In this document: positions 1 to 6,525 of the stretch, one piece after another
How the letters are laid out: every line of letters begins with the position of its first letter
Position numbering within the stretch: position 1 is the first letter of the stretch
DNA from: an uncultured bacterium
Lineage (GTDB): Bacteria; Patescibacteriota; Minisyncoccia; Phycocordibacterales; UBA9973
Direction of reading: 5' to 3'
Length of the DNA stretch: 8,800 bases
Assembly: GCA_903907175.1 (NCBI GenBank)
Contig: CAIVNB010000080.1
Span: 1-8,800, forward strand
Program-made: the position numbers and the translations under genes
Notes under the pieces: generated by a model
What the model was told of the DNA's origin: nothing
What the model saw: only the letters and a program-made list of their open reading frames with translations
The model's database searches: none

Positions 1-41
1 GTTCGAACTTTAAAATTTTGGATCGAACCGTACTTTTTGAG

Positions 42-56
42 CCACGCGGAGCGTGG
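42..56. repeat. Perfect GC-rich hairpin (6-bp stem, 3-base loop)
   Basis: CCACGC (42-47) is followed by the loop GGA and its exact reverse complement GCGTGG (51-56). It stands out against the AT-rich surroundings. Neither strand has a proper run of T after the stem, so I do not call it an intrinsic terminator. It lies downstream of the tRNA-Ser gene on the tRNA strand and is the smaller of two hairpins in the gene-free stretch 1-155. Confidence 0.6.
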
Positions 57-67
57 AAAACCCTTTT

Positions 68-140
68 GGATTCTGAATTCGGCGGGGGGAATGCATTAGT
101 GTCGGCGCTTCGCGCCGACCCCATTTTGCGTTCAGAAACC
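68..140. repeat. Nested inverted-repeat element with a strong central hairpin
   Basis: The core is a perfect 8-bp stem, GTCGGCGC (101-108) and GCGCCGAC (112-119), with loop TTC. Outside it, a G run (84-89) can pair with CCCC (119-122, sharing one C with the core stem). Further out, 68-77 pairs with 131-140 with a single mismatch (TTCTGAA against TTCAGAA). AATGCATT at 90-97 is itself palindromic. The direct repeat AAACCCTTTT occurs at 58-67 and 136-145, bracketing the structure. The nesting suggests a folded RNA or a dispersed palindromic repeat rather than chance. It begins about 16 bases beyond the tRNA-Ser 3' end, so it could sit in the tRNA trailer transcript. No coding function is supported, and the role is unknown. 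Confidence 0.5.
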
Positions 141-155
141 CTTTTCGAAAATTTG

Positions 156-242
156 CGGAGGGTGAGGGATTCGAACCCTCGATGCCCTTTCAGGCATACA
201 GACTTTCCAGGTCTGCGCACTAGACCGCTATGCGAACCCTCC
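156..242 (-). tRNA. tRNA-Ser (anticodon GGA)
   Basis: On the minus strand the acceptor strands GGAGGGT (242-236) and ACCCTCC (163-157) pair perfectly, and the discriminator is G at 156, as usual for tRNA-Ser. The D stem is GCA/TGC. The anticodon stem is CAGAC/GTCTG around the loop CTGGAAA, giving anticodon GGA, which reads UCC and UCU serine codons. A long variable arm (TGCC...GGCA) marks a class II tRNA, and the T arm carries the standard GGTTCGAATCCC. The length is 87 nt. CCA is not encoded after the discriminator and must be added enzymatically. The first 23 bases overlap the 3' end of the upstream membrane-protein gene, so the two probably share a transcript and need RNase P for separation. 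Confidence 0.96.
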
Positions 243-738
243 TTTTAAGTGAAAAAACAAACTCTTCTTTATTCAACCATTTATTTATTATAGGACTCAA
301 AGTTAATGCAAAGCCTATGTTCCCTGCTAAATGTAATGCCGTAAATGGGATTTGTAGGATAAGGGCACTTAATATCGTTTGACCAAATATTGGAGCAAAT
401 AAAACCCCAGTGATTAAATCAAAAGCTATGGTTGCAAAAAATGCAAATGTTACAAAATTAAAAATTGAAGATTTAAATTTAGAAAAATAGAAAGTTGAAA
501 ATGCACCTATAAGTCCGTACGTGATTCCCGCAATCCATGTCCAAGAACCAAAATGAGTTAGGCAGTCGTATAAGAAAATACTAAAGAAGCCAAACAAAAA
601 GCCTATTATCGCTCCATACTTACGCCCTAGGGGCATAATGGATGCCATAATTGGTTCAACATTCGGTGCTCTGAGTGGAACAAGTCGAAACAATAAACAT
701 CCCACAAAAATAACTAAAACTTTAAGCCTATCTTTCAT
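220..738 (-). CDS. ECF-transporter S-component-like small integral membrane protein
   Basis: This is a 172-residue, very hydrophobic protein with about five or six membrane segments (roughly residues 5-20, 27-37, 42-58, 66-86, 92-116 and 120-150). Its N-terminal stretch, with RLVPLRAPN at 18-26 followed by a proline/glycine-containing loop and LGRKYGAIIGFLFG at 37-50, resembles the substrate-binding S subunits of energy-coupling-factor vitamin transporters and related DUF6580-type proteins. Such S subunits bind a vitamin or metal ion and dock onto a shared EcfT/EcfA module, which is not in this window. The substrate cannot be inferred. The ATG at 738 is supported by an extended -10 box ending 8 bases upstream. 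The last seven codons and the TAG stop lie inside the 5' part of the tRNA-Ser gene. The family assignment is from recognition, not from a catalytic motif; a different small membrane family remains possible. Confidence 0.6.
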   Translation of the reverse strand: MKDRLKVLVIFVGCLLFRLVPLRAPNVEPIMASIMPLGRKYGAIIGFLFGFFSIFLYDCLTHFGSWTWIAGITYGLIGAFSTFYFSKFKSSIFNFVTFAFFATIAFDLITGVLFAPIFGQTILSALILQIPFTALHLAGNIGFALTLSPIINKWLNKEEFVFSLKRRVRIAV

Positions 739-746
739 AGTTTTTC

Positions 747-755
747 ATTATATCA
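747..755 (-). promoter_or_regulatory. Extended -10 promoter element for the membrane-protein gene
   Basis: TGATATAAT on the minus strand combines a consensus TATAAT with an extended TGn. It ends 8 bases before the ATG at 738 and overlaps the ligA stop codon (750-748). No recognisable -35 box is seen at 16-18 bp spacing. A start site 6-7 bases downstream would give a leader of at most one or two bases. The identical 9-mer lies before the prepilin peptidase gene. Confidence 0.5.
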
Positions 756-2745
756 TTTTTAAAAATTCTTCCTCATTTATTATTTTTACACCTAATTTTT
801 GTGCTTCTGTAAACTTTGACCCAGGATCGGCCCCGACTAATACAAAAGAAGTTTTACTAGACACCGACCCTGAAATTTTTCCCCCTAGATTAAGTATTTT
901 CTCTTTTGCAAGTTCTCGAGACATACTCGAGAGTGCACCAGTCAAAACAAAAGTAAAACTAGTGAACTTCCCTTCTTGTTTTTTCCCAGCTTTTTCAATT
1001 ACTACACCATTCTTTTTTAATTTTTCGATAAAAATTAAATTATTTTTATCATGAAAATATTGATATACGCTTTTTGAAACTGCTGGTCCAATGTTTTCTA
1101 TTTCACTCAAATCCTCAAATGTTATTTTTTCTAACCTTTCTAAGGTACTAAAATTAATTGCCAAGTCTCGTGCTGTCTCCTCTCCTACGTGTAATATTCC
1201 AAGTGCCCAAAGAAATTTTCCAAGCGAAATTTTCTTTTTCATTGTTATTTCTTTTATAATATTTTCTGCTGACTTTTCGCCAAAACGCTCAAGTGGTGCA
1301 ATGTCTTCTTTTTCTAAAACAAAAATGTCCGCAGCATCACTGATTAAACCTTCATCTTTAAATCGTTTTAAAATCTTAGGCCCTAGTTCATAGATTTCAA
1401 AGACAGAAACAAAATGTTCTAAAAATCTTTCATTCTTTGCAGGACATTTTGTATTTATACAATAATGAGCAACTCCATCTTTTTTTTCTATTGCTCCTTC
1501 ACAGACTGGGCAATTCGTCGGCATTTTAAATTTTTTTTCTTTCCCCGTACGCATACGAGTTAAAACTTCAATCACTTTAGGTATTACATCTCCAGCTTTT
1601 TCTATCACAACAGTATCACCTATCTTGAGACCCAGGCGTTCTATCTGATCCATGTTATGTAAGGTTGCTTTTGAAACAGTAGACCCTGCGACAGATGTCG
1701 GAGAAAAAATAGCAAGTGGTGTGAGCACTCCAGTTCTTCCAACATTTATTTTTATATCTCTAACTATTGTTGTCGCACGTTCCGCTGGATATTTATACGC
1801 AATAATGCCCCTTGGGTCTTTCCCGACTACTCCCAAATTTTCAAATATCTTTGTATCATCTATATTTACAACAACTCCATCTATACCAAAAGAAAGACCC
1901 TCTCTTATTTTTGAAACTTTATCGATGAAGCTGATAACACCTTTTGTATCTTTTATTTTTTGTGAATGTCCCTCAACTAAAAATCCAAGTTTATCTAACA
2001 ATTCGTGTTTTAAAGAATGTTTCGTTAAATATTTTTGCCAATCATTCCCTTCTAATTGCACAATTTCATAAGCAAAAAAATCAAGATGTCTTTCTTGCAC
2101 AATTTTAGGGTCAAGTTGACGAAGTGAACCAGCCCCAGCATTACGAGAATTTGCAAACAACGGCTTCCCTTCCCTTAGATTCTCTTCGTTAATTTTTTTT
2201 AAAACACTTTTCTTCATTATCGCCTCACCTCGTACTTCAATTCTAGTTGGATATGGAAACTTTAAAACAACTGGGATACTATCTATCATTCTTAAATTTT
2301 CTGTTATGTCTTCTCCCACTACCCCATCACCTCGAGTAAGGCCTCTCATAAATTCCCCATTCTCATAAATAAGAGATATGGCAAGTCCATCTAGCTTCAG
2401 TTCACAAAAATAACCCAAACTTACTTCCGAAGAAAGTAATTTTAAATTTCTTTTTTCCCAAGAAAAAAGTTCCTCATTGGAAAAAACATTGGCAATGGAA
2501 AACATTTTCACTTCATGATGCACTTTCTTAAATTTATCAAGTGGTTTACCTGCAACTCTAATTTCCCTAGAATTAGAGTCAATAAATTCTGGGAATTTAT
2601 CCAAAAGAGAGCTTAGCTCCCTGGAGAGAGAATCATACATATCATCTGTAACACCCGGGGCATTTTCTACATGATATGCTTTTCGCAACCTTGCGATTTC
2701 ATTTCGTAATTTTTTTATTCTTTTTTCGGCTTCATTTTTTTCCAT
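748..2745 (-). CDS. ligA: NAD-dependent DNA ligase LigA
   Basis: LigA seals nicks between Okazaki fragments and during repair, using NAD+ to form a ligase-adenylate on lysine. The 665-residue protein is complete and close to the E. coli length (671). Visible in order are: an N-terminal Ia region (1-75) with a YD motif at 37-38; the adenylation domain with the active-site KLDG, catalytic Lys117; RGE at 172-174; GIDGVVV (287-293); and KYP (318-320). An OB-fold region follows at about 325-400 (GRTGVLTPLA, then EKAGDVIPKV). A zinc finger has four cysteines (412, 415, 429, 434). Helix-hairpin-helix repeats span about 450-580 (LGILHVGEETA, then ENIGPAVSKSV), and a C-terminal BRCT domain covers about 592-665. 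All catalytic and zinc residues I can check are present. It is the last gene of the pilin operon, 14 bases after the PilX-like gene, with no clear Shine-Dalgarno motif. The co-location with pilus genes probably reflects genome compaction. Confidence 0.98.
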   Translation of the reverse strand: MEKNEAEKRIKKLRNEIARLRKAYHVENAPGVTDDMYDSLSRELSSLLDKFPEFIDSNSREIRVAGKPLDKFKKVHHEVKMFSIANVFSNEELFSWEKRNLKLLSSEVSLGYFCELKLDGLAISLIYENGEFMRGLTRGDGVVGEDITENLRMIDSIPVVLKFPYPTRIEVRGEAIMKKSVLKKINEENLREGKPLFANSRNAGAGSLRQLDPKIVQERHLDFFAYEIVQLEGNDWQKYLTKHSLKHELLDKLGFLVEGHSQKIKDTKGVISFIDKVSKIREGLSFGIDGVVVNIDDTKIFENLGVVGKDPRGIIAYKYPAERATTIVRDIKINVGRTGVLTPLAIFSPTSVAGSTVSKATLHNMDQIERLGLKIGDTVVIEKAGDVIPKVIEVLTRMRTGKEKKFKMPTNCPVCEGAIEKKDGVAHYCINTKCPAKNERFLEHFVSVFEIYELGPKILKRFKDEGLISDAADIFVLEKEDIAPLERFGEKSAENIIKEITMKKKISLGKFLWALGILHVGEETARDLAINFSTLERLEKITFEDLSEIENIGPAVSKSVYQYFHDKNNLIFIEKLKKNGVVIEKAGKKQEGKFTSFTFVLTGALSSMSRELAKEKILNLGGKISGSVSSKTSFVLVGADPGSKFTEAQKLGVKIINEEEFLKMI

Positions 2746-2759
2746 TTCTATACCGAAGG

Positions 2760-3302
2760 TTAATAGTTTACTTCAATTTGACGTTCAACACGATTTGTCG
2801 GGCTTGCAGAACAATCCCCAGTATCACCACCAGTATTGTATCCTTTTGAAGTAATCTTTGTTGTAGTTACTGGAGGAACAAGGGTATTGTCCACGGTTCT
2901 TACAAGAGTAATCTTTGCACAAGATTTTAGATTAGTACCTAATCCAAGAATATTAAAACTAAAAGAAGTTGTATTTACTCCAGTGCTTTTAGTTACTAAA
3001 TTATTTATGTTGTTGAAACATTTAATATGGATAGAATCATTACCTTGATCTTTGAAACTATCTACGTCAGTTCTGTCATTAAATAACGTACATTCAACTC
3101 CACTATCAGCTGCAAAAAATGCATTATTTGCTTCTCTAATTGATGAAGTAAAGTTCAATTCTTTTGTGGAAATATTTAAAACACCTATCGCAATAGAAAG
3201 AAAAACAGCAGAAAGCATCATAGAAAACAACAGTGCAATACCTCGCTGTAAAAATGATTTATTAAAAAAAAGATTGCATAATTTTTTATTTTTTGTATTC
3301 AT
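2760..3302 (-). CDS. PilX/GspK-like minor pseudopilin
   Basis: This is a membrane-anchored minor pilin, probably part of the tip or priming complex of the type IV pilus. Counting from the ATG at 3302 (180 residues), a basic leader ends in RG at 20-21. One hydrophobic helix follows (about 22-43, beginning IALLFSMML), then AFFAADSGVE at 61-70, which is the conserved N-terminal pattern of PilX-type minor pilins. The position-5 glutamate of classical pilins is replaced by Phe (F26). GspK of type II secretion is known to lack this Glu and cap the pseudopilus, so a tip role fits. The globular part is rich in Ser, Thr and Asn and has three cysteines (from C71 onward) that could form a disulphide. 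A TTG at 3311 would extend the protein by three residues and overlap the preceding gene; I prefer ATG at 3302, one base after the preceding stop. Confidence 0.75.
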   Translation of the reverse strand: MNTKNKKLCNLFFNKSFLQRGIALLFSMMLSAVFLSIAIGVLNISTKELNFTSSIREANNAFFAADSGVECTLFNDRTDVDSFKDQGNDSIHIKCFNNINNLVTKSTGVNTTSFSFNILGLGTNLKSCAKITLVRTVDNTLVPPVTTTKITSKGYNTGGDTGDCSASPTNRVERQIEVNY

Positions 3303-3303
3303 A

Positions 3304-3906
3304 TTACTCAATCCAATTAGCTAAATGTTCTAATACAGAAACGCTAAAATTTTTAGAACCCGAACTCCATGTAACTTCTGATTTAACACTTACACTCTCA
3401 GGACTCCCTATTCGTTCTATTGTAATTTTTCTTGAAAAAGGAGTTAATGTGCCTCCGCTACTACTATGATCATACTTCCCTGTGGACGGATGATAATAAA
3501 AATTAGGACACTTGTGATAAGAATAACCATAACAAGAATAAATTGCGAGACCTTTCATTGGCTGGTTAAGGTTATTAACCATCCCTTCAATATTATTATC
3601 AAAATAACACCCATTTTCACAATCAGCAGTATTGCTTATTAAATACGTCCTAAAAGCAACCCAAGCCCCAGGTGGATCGTCTGTGTAGAGCATAAAGGTA
3701 TCTCGCATGTTTCTAAAATATTCTACCCCTTCTTGAGATAAACTTTCAGCAATAATTTTATTTTTAGCATAGTCAGTGCTTGAAATACCTTGAGAAAGCA
3801 CTGCCATGACCGTTAGGATGGAAATAGAAAAAATAAAAAGAGCTACTAGTGTCTCTACCAAAGTGAATCCGGATCTTTTATTATTTTTTCTTTTTAAATT
3901 AATCAT
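3304..3906 (-). CDS. PilV/GspI-like minor pilin (prepilin)
   Basis: The 200-residue prepilin has a basic leader (KRKNNKRS) and a class III signal with cleavage expected after Gly13. The mature sequence starts FTLVE, so Glu is at mature position 5 (E18), followed by a hydrophobic helix to about residue 36. The helix sequence VETLVALFIFSISILTVMAVL resembles PilV/GspI minor pilins. The patch ESLSQEGVEYFRNMRD (about 54-69) is a typical lower-helix pattern of this group. The globular domain has clustered Cys residues (C96 and C100 in ADCENGC; C125 and C133) that could form disulphides. It lies 2 bases after the PilW-like gene and 1 base before the PilX-like gene, so it is surely co-transcribed. 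It would be processed by the prepilin peptidase of the same operon. PilV against GspI cannot be separated from sequence alone. Confidence 0.8.
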   Translation of the reverse strand: MINLKRKNNKRSGFTLVETLVALFIFSISILTVMAVLSQGISSTDYAKNKIIAESLSQEGVEYFRNMRDTFMLYTDDPPGAWVAFRTYLISNTADCENGCYFDNNIEGMVNNLNQPMKGLAIYSCYGYSYHKCPNFYYHPSTGKYDHSSSGGTLTPFSRKITIERIGSPESVSVKSEVTWSSGSKNFSVSVLEHLANWIE

Positions 3907-3908
3907 TT

Positions 3909-4511
3909 TTAACGATCATTCTTCCTTTGTGAAACTGCTGTTTGTAATGAAAATGGAATATCTACACCTTTATTTGTGATTGTACCAACTAACCTAATTA
4001 CCACAAGTGGTTGTTGTTTGTCTCCAGGATATGGTTCTGCTCCAAGAATTAAAAAGTTAGAATAAGTATTGTTTATTTTTACTTCATCGGGAGTCATTTG
4101 AGTCATTTGGGCTTCGACATATGACCCATTTGTCGATCTGTAAAGTTTTCCATCTGGAAATACAATATAATCCCAATTGTCGTTATTATTTGTCGGATTA
4201 CCATCACTTGGTTCAAAAAATATTCCGGCACCATTTGTGCAACTCTTAGGACCAGTAGGAAGAAGTTGCCCTACTTCTATACATCTATAATCATAACCTG
4301 TTCTAATGTTTCTAGACATATCTTCCATAATGAAACTCAAGCTATCTAAGATAGAACGTGTGTCCTGAGATTTTTTATTAACAATATGAACATTTACCAA
4401 CGCGCTTGAACCAATAACTATTACAATTAAAAATACAGTAAGTGCAATCATCGTTTCTATCAAAGTATATCCCGTAATAAATTTATTTTTTTTAAAATAT
4501 CTTTTTCTCAT
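3909..4511 (-). CDS. PilW/GspJ-like minor pilin (prepilin)
   Basis: The 200-residue prepilin has a strongly basic leader (MRKRYFKKNK) and cleavage predicted after Gly14. The mature protein begins YTLIE, with Glu at +5 (E19) and a membrane helix to about residue 39. The helical region SLSFIMEDMSRNIRTG (about 83-98) resembles the post-helix segment of PilW/GspJ minor pilins. The globular domain includes FPDGKLYRS (near 138-146), the type of strand seen in this group. Its start is 1 base after the stop of the GspH-like gene and its stop is 2 bases before the PilV-like gene. No Shine-Dalgarno motif is seen, so translational coupling is likely. The role is inferred: a subunit of a pilus-initiating minor pilin complex in the cytoplasmic membrane. 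Confidence 0.78.
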   Translation of the reverse strand: MRKRYFKKNKFITGYTLIETMIALTVFLIVIVIGSSALVNVHIVNKKSQDTRSILDSLSFIMEDMSRNIRTGYDYRCIEVGQLLPTGPKSCTNGAGIFFEPSDGNPTNNNDNWDYIVFPDGKLYRSTNGSYVEAQMTQMTPDEVKINNTYSNFLILGAEPYPGDKQQPLVVIRLVGTITNKGVDIPFSLQTAVSQRKNDR

Positions 4512-4512
4512 G

Positions 4513-5193
4513 TTATCTTATTTGAACTCTACCAGAAGCATACACAACCACAGTAGCTTTTGCTGTACTAATAACAGAAGATTTAAACTCTATAATAGCA
4601 ACAGTAGGAGTACACGACGGGTTTGACGATTGGATAACTGCCCCAGAATCTGGCCTTGTAAAAGTAATTGATAAATTAGTAACTAAAGCTGGCATAGTTC
4701 CTCCATTACACTCAACACTTAGCTGTGATACATAAAAACCCTTATTGATATTTATTGAATCTAAGCATTCCATGTTACTACTACCGCCACATACTTGATG
4801 AGGGTAAAAATAAGAAACCTGACTATTAATAGCACCATTATCAAGATCTGCAAAATATATAAATTTTTTATTATAAGAAACTCCATCAAAATCAGGAGAT
4901 GCACTACTATCAAAATAAACTCCATACGATGGTTTCCAGAGATCTACAAATGAACCTTGAAAAGTTTGCTGTGCTAGAGGTGCTAATTTACCAGACATGG
5001 CTAATTTCTGAGCTTCAACAATCTTCAACGCAACATCATTTGCTAAAATTTTAACTCCTATCATTAATTGAAAATCTTTATAGTTAGAAAGTACAATCCC
5101 TGACATTATAGAAAAGATAGAGAGAACCACTATCAACTCTATAAAAGTCATCCCAAGATTTTTCTTTATTAATTTTAAATTTAATCTTTTCAT
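4513..5193 (-). CDS. GspH/FimT-like pseudopilin (prepilin)
   Basis: The 226-residue prepilin has the leader MKRLNLKLIKKNLG, cleavage after Gly14, and the mature start MTFIE with Glu at +5 (E19). A hydrophobic helix runs to about residue 40 (IVVLSIFSIMSGIVL). The downstream ANDVALKIVEAQKLAMSGK (about 51-69) and the late TFTRPDSGAVI (near 178-188) followed by short beta-strand segments fit the GspH/FimT domain, in which a beta-sandwich ends close to the C-terminus. Cysteines near 135, 143, 162 and 193 could form disulphides. It follows pilD by 18 bases and begins the run of four minor pilin genes, matching the H-J/W-I/V-K/X set that forms the initiation tip in type II secretion and type IV pili. 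Confidence 0.8.
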   Translation of the reverse strand: MKRLNLKLIKKNLGMTFIELIVVLSIFSIMSGIVLSNYKDFQLMIGVKILANDVALKIVEAQKLAMSGKLAPLAQQTFQGSFVDLWKPSYGVYFDSSASPDFDGVSYNKKFIYFADLDNGAINSQVSYFYPHQVCGGSSNMECLDSININKGFYVSQLSVECNGGTMPALVTNLSITFTRPDSGAVIQSSNPSCTPTVAIIEFKSSVISTAKATVVVYASGRVQIR

Positions 5194-5211
5194 ATTGGCA
5201 CAAAAACAAAA

Positions 5212-6003
5212 TTAGAAAATCATTGGGAAAAACTGGAATCCAAAAAAGAATGTCAAAATAACTCCTAAAACAAGAAACGGAGCAAATGGAATTTCACTTT
5301 TCATTCCGTGGTTCTTGGAAAAAGCAATTAATACTAGCCCAACGATAGCACCTGACCAAAAAGCAAGAACCAGTGCTGAAAGGGCGAAGGCGAGCCCTAA
5401 TAACCAGCCAAAACTTATAGCGAGTTTAGCATCTCCAAGCCCCATCCATTTCCCTTTTGAAAGAAACCACATCAAAGCAAATGGTAAAGCAATCAAAATC
5501 CCTGACAAAAATTCTAAAATGGTTGGTAAATGTAATCGAAAACCATAATTAACAAAAAAGAACAAACCGATAAAAGACAAAATCCCCAAGACAAGAGCTA
5601 GGGTGTCTGGAATTATTTTATGTTTCAAATCATACACTGATATTACTAAAAGAAGAGAAAAAATAGCTGCGTAATAGGCATAAGCTATGGTGAACCCAAT
5701 TGTGTCAAAAAAGAAAATATCTTGAAATTTTAAAAACAACCCAAGGAATAAGATGCCAGCAATTAATTCAACGAGTGGATATTGAATTGAAATCCTTGTT
5801 TTGCAACCCTTACATCTTCCTTTTAAAAATAAAAAACTAAAAAGTGGCACAAGCTCATACCAAGAAAGTTTCTTCTGGCAAGACATACACCCACTTCTTC
5901 CTCCAAAAGTTCTATGGGTATTATATCTAAAAATAACTACATTCAAAAAACTACCAATAATGAGCCCCAAAACAAAAAAGAAAATTGCTAAAGTCGTAAT
6001 CAT
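5212..6003 (-). CDS. pilD: Prepilin peptidase / N-methyltransferase PilD (A24 aspartic protease)
   Basis: This polytopic membrane enzyme cleaves prepilins after the conserved Gly and methylates the new N-terminal residue. At 263 residues it is a full-length bacterial-type enzyme. The N-terminal GSFLNVVIFR (17-26) and two zinc-type CxxC pairs (C39/C42 and C64/C67) belong to the cytoplasmic methyltransferase domain. PLVEL (76-80) precedes the peptidase half. The catalytic aspartates are D125 in SVYDLKHKIIPD and D191 in the GLGD motif. About seven or eight hydrophobic segments are visible. It is first in the operon with the four minor pilins whose leaders carry matching cleavage sites, and it should also process the pilin encoded just upstream. 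The ATG at 6003 follows an extended -10 box by 6 bases, suggesting a leaderless message. Confidence 0.96.
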   Translation of the reverse strand: MITTLAIFFFVLGLIIGSFLNVVIFRYNTHRTFGGRSGCMSCQKKLSWYELVPLFSFLFLKGRCKGCKTRISIQYPLVELIAGILFLGLFLKFQDIFFFDTIGFTIAYAYYAAIFSLLLVISVYDLKHKIIPDTLALVLGILSFIGLFFFVNYGFRLHLPTILEFLSGILIALPFALMWFLSKGKWMGLGDAKLAISFGWLLGLAFALSALVLAFWSGAIVGLVLIAFSKNHGMKSEIPFAPFLVLGVILTFFFGFQFFPMIF

Positions 6004-6009
6004 ATCTTT

Positions 6010-6018
6010 ATTATATCA
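6010..6018 (-). promoter_or_regulatory. Extended -10 promoter element of the pilD-pilin-ligA operon
   Basis: TGATATAAT on the minus strand ends 6 bases before the pilD ATG. It is identical to the 9-mer before the membrane-protein gene at 738. No good -35 box is seen at 16-18 bp. Transcription from it would start at or within one base of the ATG, giving a leaderless mRNA for the whole operon. The gap 6004-6082 between pilin and pilD has only a weak inverted repeat (GTTAA-A-TTAAC) and no convincing terminator. Confidence 0.5.
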
Positions 6019-6082
6019 CATACATACAAATAGAAACTAGTTAAATTAACAGCTCCAGCTTAAGGCCATAGTGATAATAAAA

Positions 6083-6454
6083 TTAACTGGTTGTACATCC
6101 TGTTTCCTTGCAAGTTATGGTTTTACTATTTCCTGTTGCAGTAAAAGTAAAAGTACCGGCGGCCGTGTCGCTTGTAACAGTACCGTAAGACCATCCCGAT
6201 GTTAAACTTGGCCATTTTGATGTTGAACCAGTGCAAATAACTGTTCCCGCCGTTTGGGTAGTTAAGGCCAAAGAATCATATATACAAACAGCAGCTCCAG
6301 ATTGAGCACTCCTCATGGCTTTTTGAGCAGCAGAGATACTGGCCTTACCTCGAGCAGAACTCAGTGATGCCAAAACAACTGCAGATAAGATACCAATAAT
6401 TGCAATAACAACCAAAAGTTCAATCAATGTAAAACCTCTTTTAAGATTGTCCAT
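6083..6454 (-). CDS. Type IV pilin, probably the major subunit
   Basis: The 123-residue prepilin has a very short basic leader (MDNLKRG). Cleavage after Gly7 gives the classical mature N-terminus FTLIE, with Glu5 (E12) and the strongly conserved helix ELLVVIAIIGILSAVVLASL. Small size, this near-consensus N-terminus and a separate promoter region suggest the abundant subunit, in contrast to the four minor pilins downstream. The globular part (about 57-123) is dominated by Thr, Ser, Gly and Ala, with few charged residues. Four cysteines (57, 74, 115, 120) could form two disulphides; the last pair resembles the C-terminal D-loop of type IV pilins. The ATG at 6454 follows an (ATT)8 tract with no Shine-Dalgarno motif. 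It lies upstream of pilD on the same strand but is separated by 79 bases containing the pilD promoter. Confidence 0.88.
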   Translation of the reverse strand: MDNLKRGFTLIELLVVIAIIGILSAVVLASLSSARGKASISAAQKAMRSAQSGAAVCIYDSLALTTQTAGTVICTGSTSKWPSLTSGWSYGTVTSDTAAGTFTFTATGNSKTITCKETGCTTS

Positions 6455-6455
6455 A

Positions 6456-6480
6456 AATAATAATAATAATAATAATAATA
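6456..6480. repeat. Trinucleotide microsatellite, (AAT)8 on + / (ATT)8 on the coding strand
   Basis: Eight perfect AAT units (6456-6479) plus one further A lie one base upstream of the pilin start codon. In the minus-strand reading it is a run of ATT, in which TATTAT hexamers recur at the distance from the ATG where other genes here carry their -10 box. Polymerase slippage could change its length. It lies between the candidate extended -10 at 6501-6509 and the start codon, so it would be either 5' leader or part of the promoter. Confidence 0.95.
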
Positions 6481-6500
6481 CGACTTTTTATACCCTATTT

Positions 6501-6509
6501 AGTATAACA
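6501..6509 (-). promoter_or_regulatory. Candidate extended -10 promoter element of the pilin gene
   Basis: TGTTATACT on the minus strand has TGn followed by TATACT. A start about 7 bases downstream would give a leader of roughly 40 nt, more than half of it the ATT repeat. A second A/T box (TATAAA at 6492-6487) lies closer, and the repeat itself contains TATTAT, so the true start site is uncertain. No clear -35 box is seen. Confidence 0.4.
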
Positions 6510-6525
6510 CAAAAAATACTAAAAT

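Noticed and set aside
42..119. Intrinsic terminators or a CRISPR array in the left-end hairpins
   Set aside because: The stems lack adjacent T tracts on either strand, and there is no regular repeat-spacer pattern.
18..248. Plus-strand open frame of 76 codons across the hairpin element and tRNA
   Set aside because: Its second half is just the antisense translation of the tRNA-Ser gene and its first half reads through the palindromic repeats. No domain or start signal supports it.
638..2071. Several plus-strand open frames of 100-139 codons opposite the membrane-protein gene and ligA
   Set aside because: They are antisense to a complete ligase with all its motifs and to the membrane protein, and have low-complexity Phe/Ser/Ile-rich translations typical of shadow frames.
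2836..3324. Plus-strand open frames opposite the PilX-like and PilV-like genes
   Set aside because: They are antisense to pilin genes that have clear class III signals and operon spacing.
6040..6082. Terminator between the pilin and pilD genes
   Set aside because: Only a 5-bp inverted repeat around one base (GTTAA-A-TTAAC) and an imperfect AGCT repeat are present, with no stable stem followed by T residues.
6453..6480. Microsatellite as a frame-shifting on/off switch inside the pilin coding region
   Set aside because: The repeat is trinucleotide and lies before the start codon, so slippage cannot shift the reading frame; only an effect on expression is plausible.
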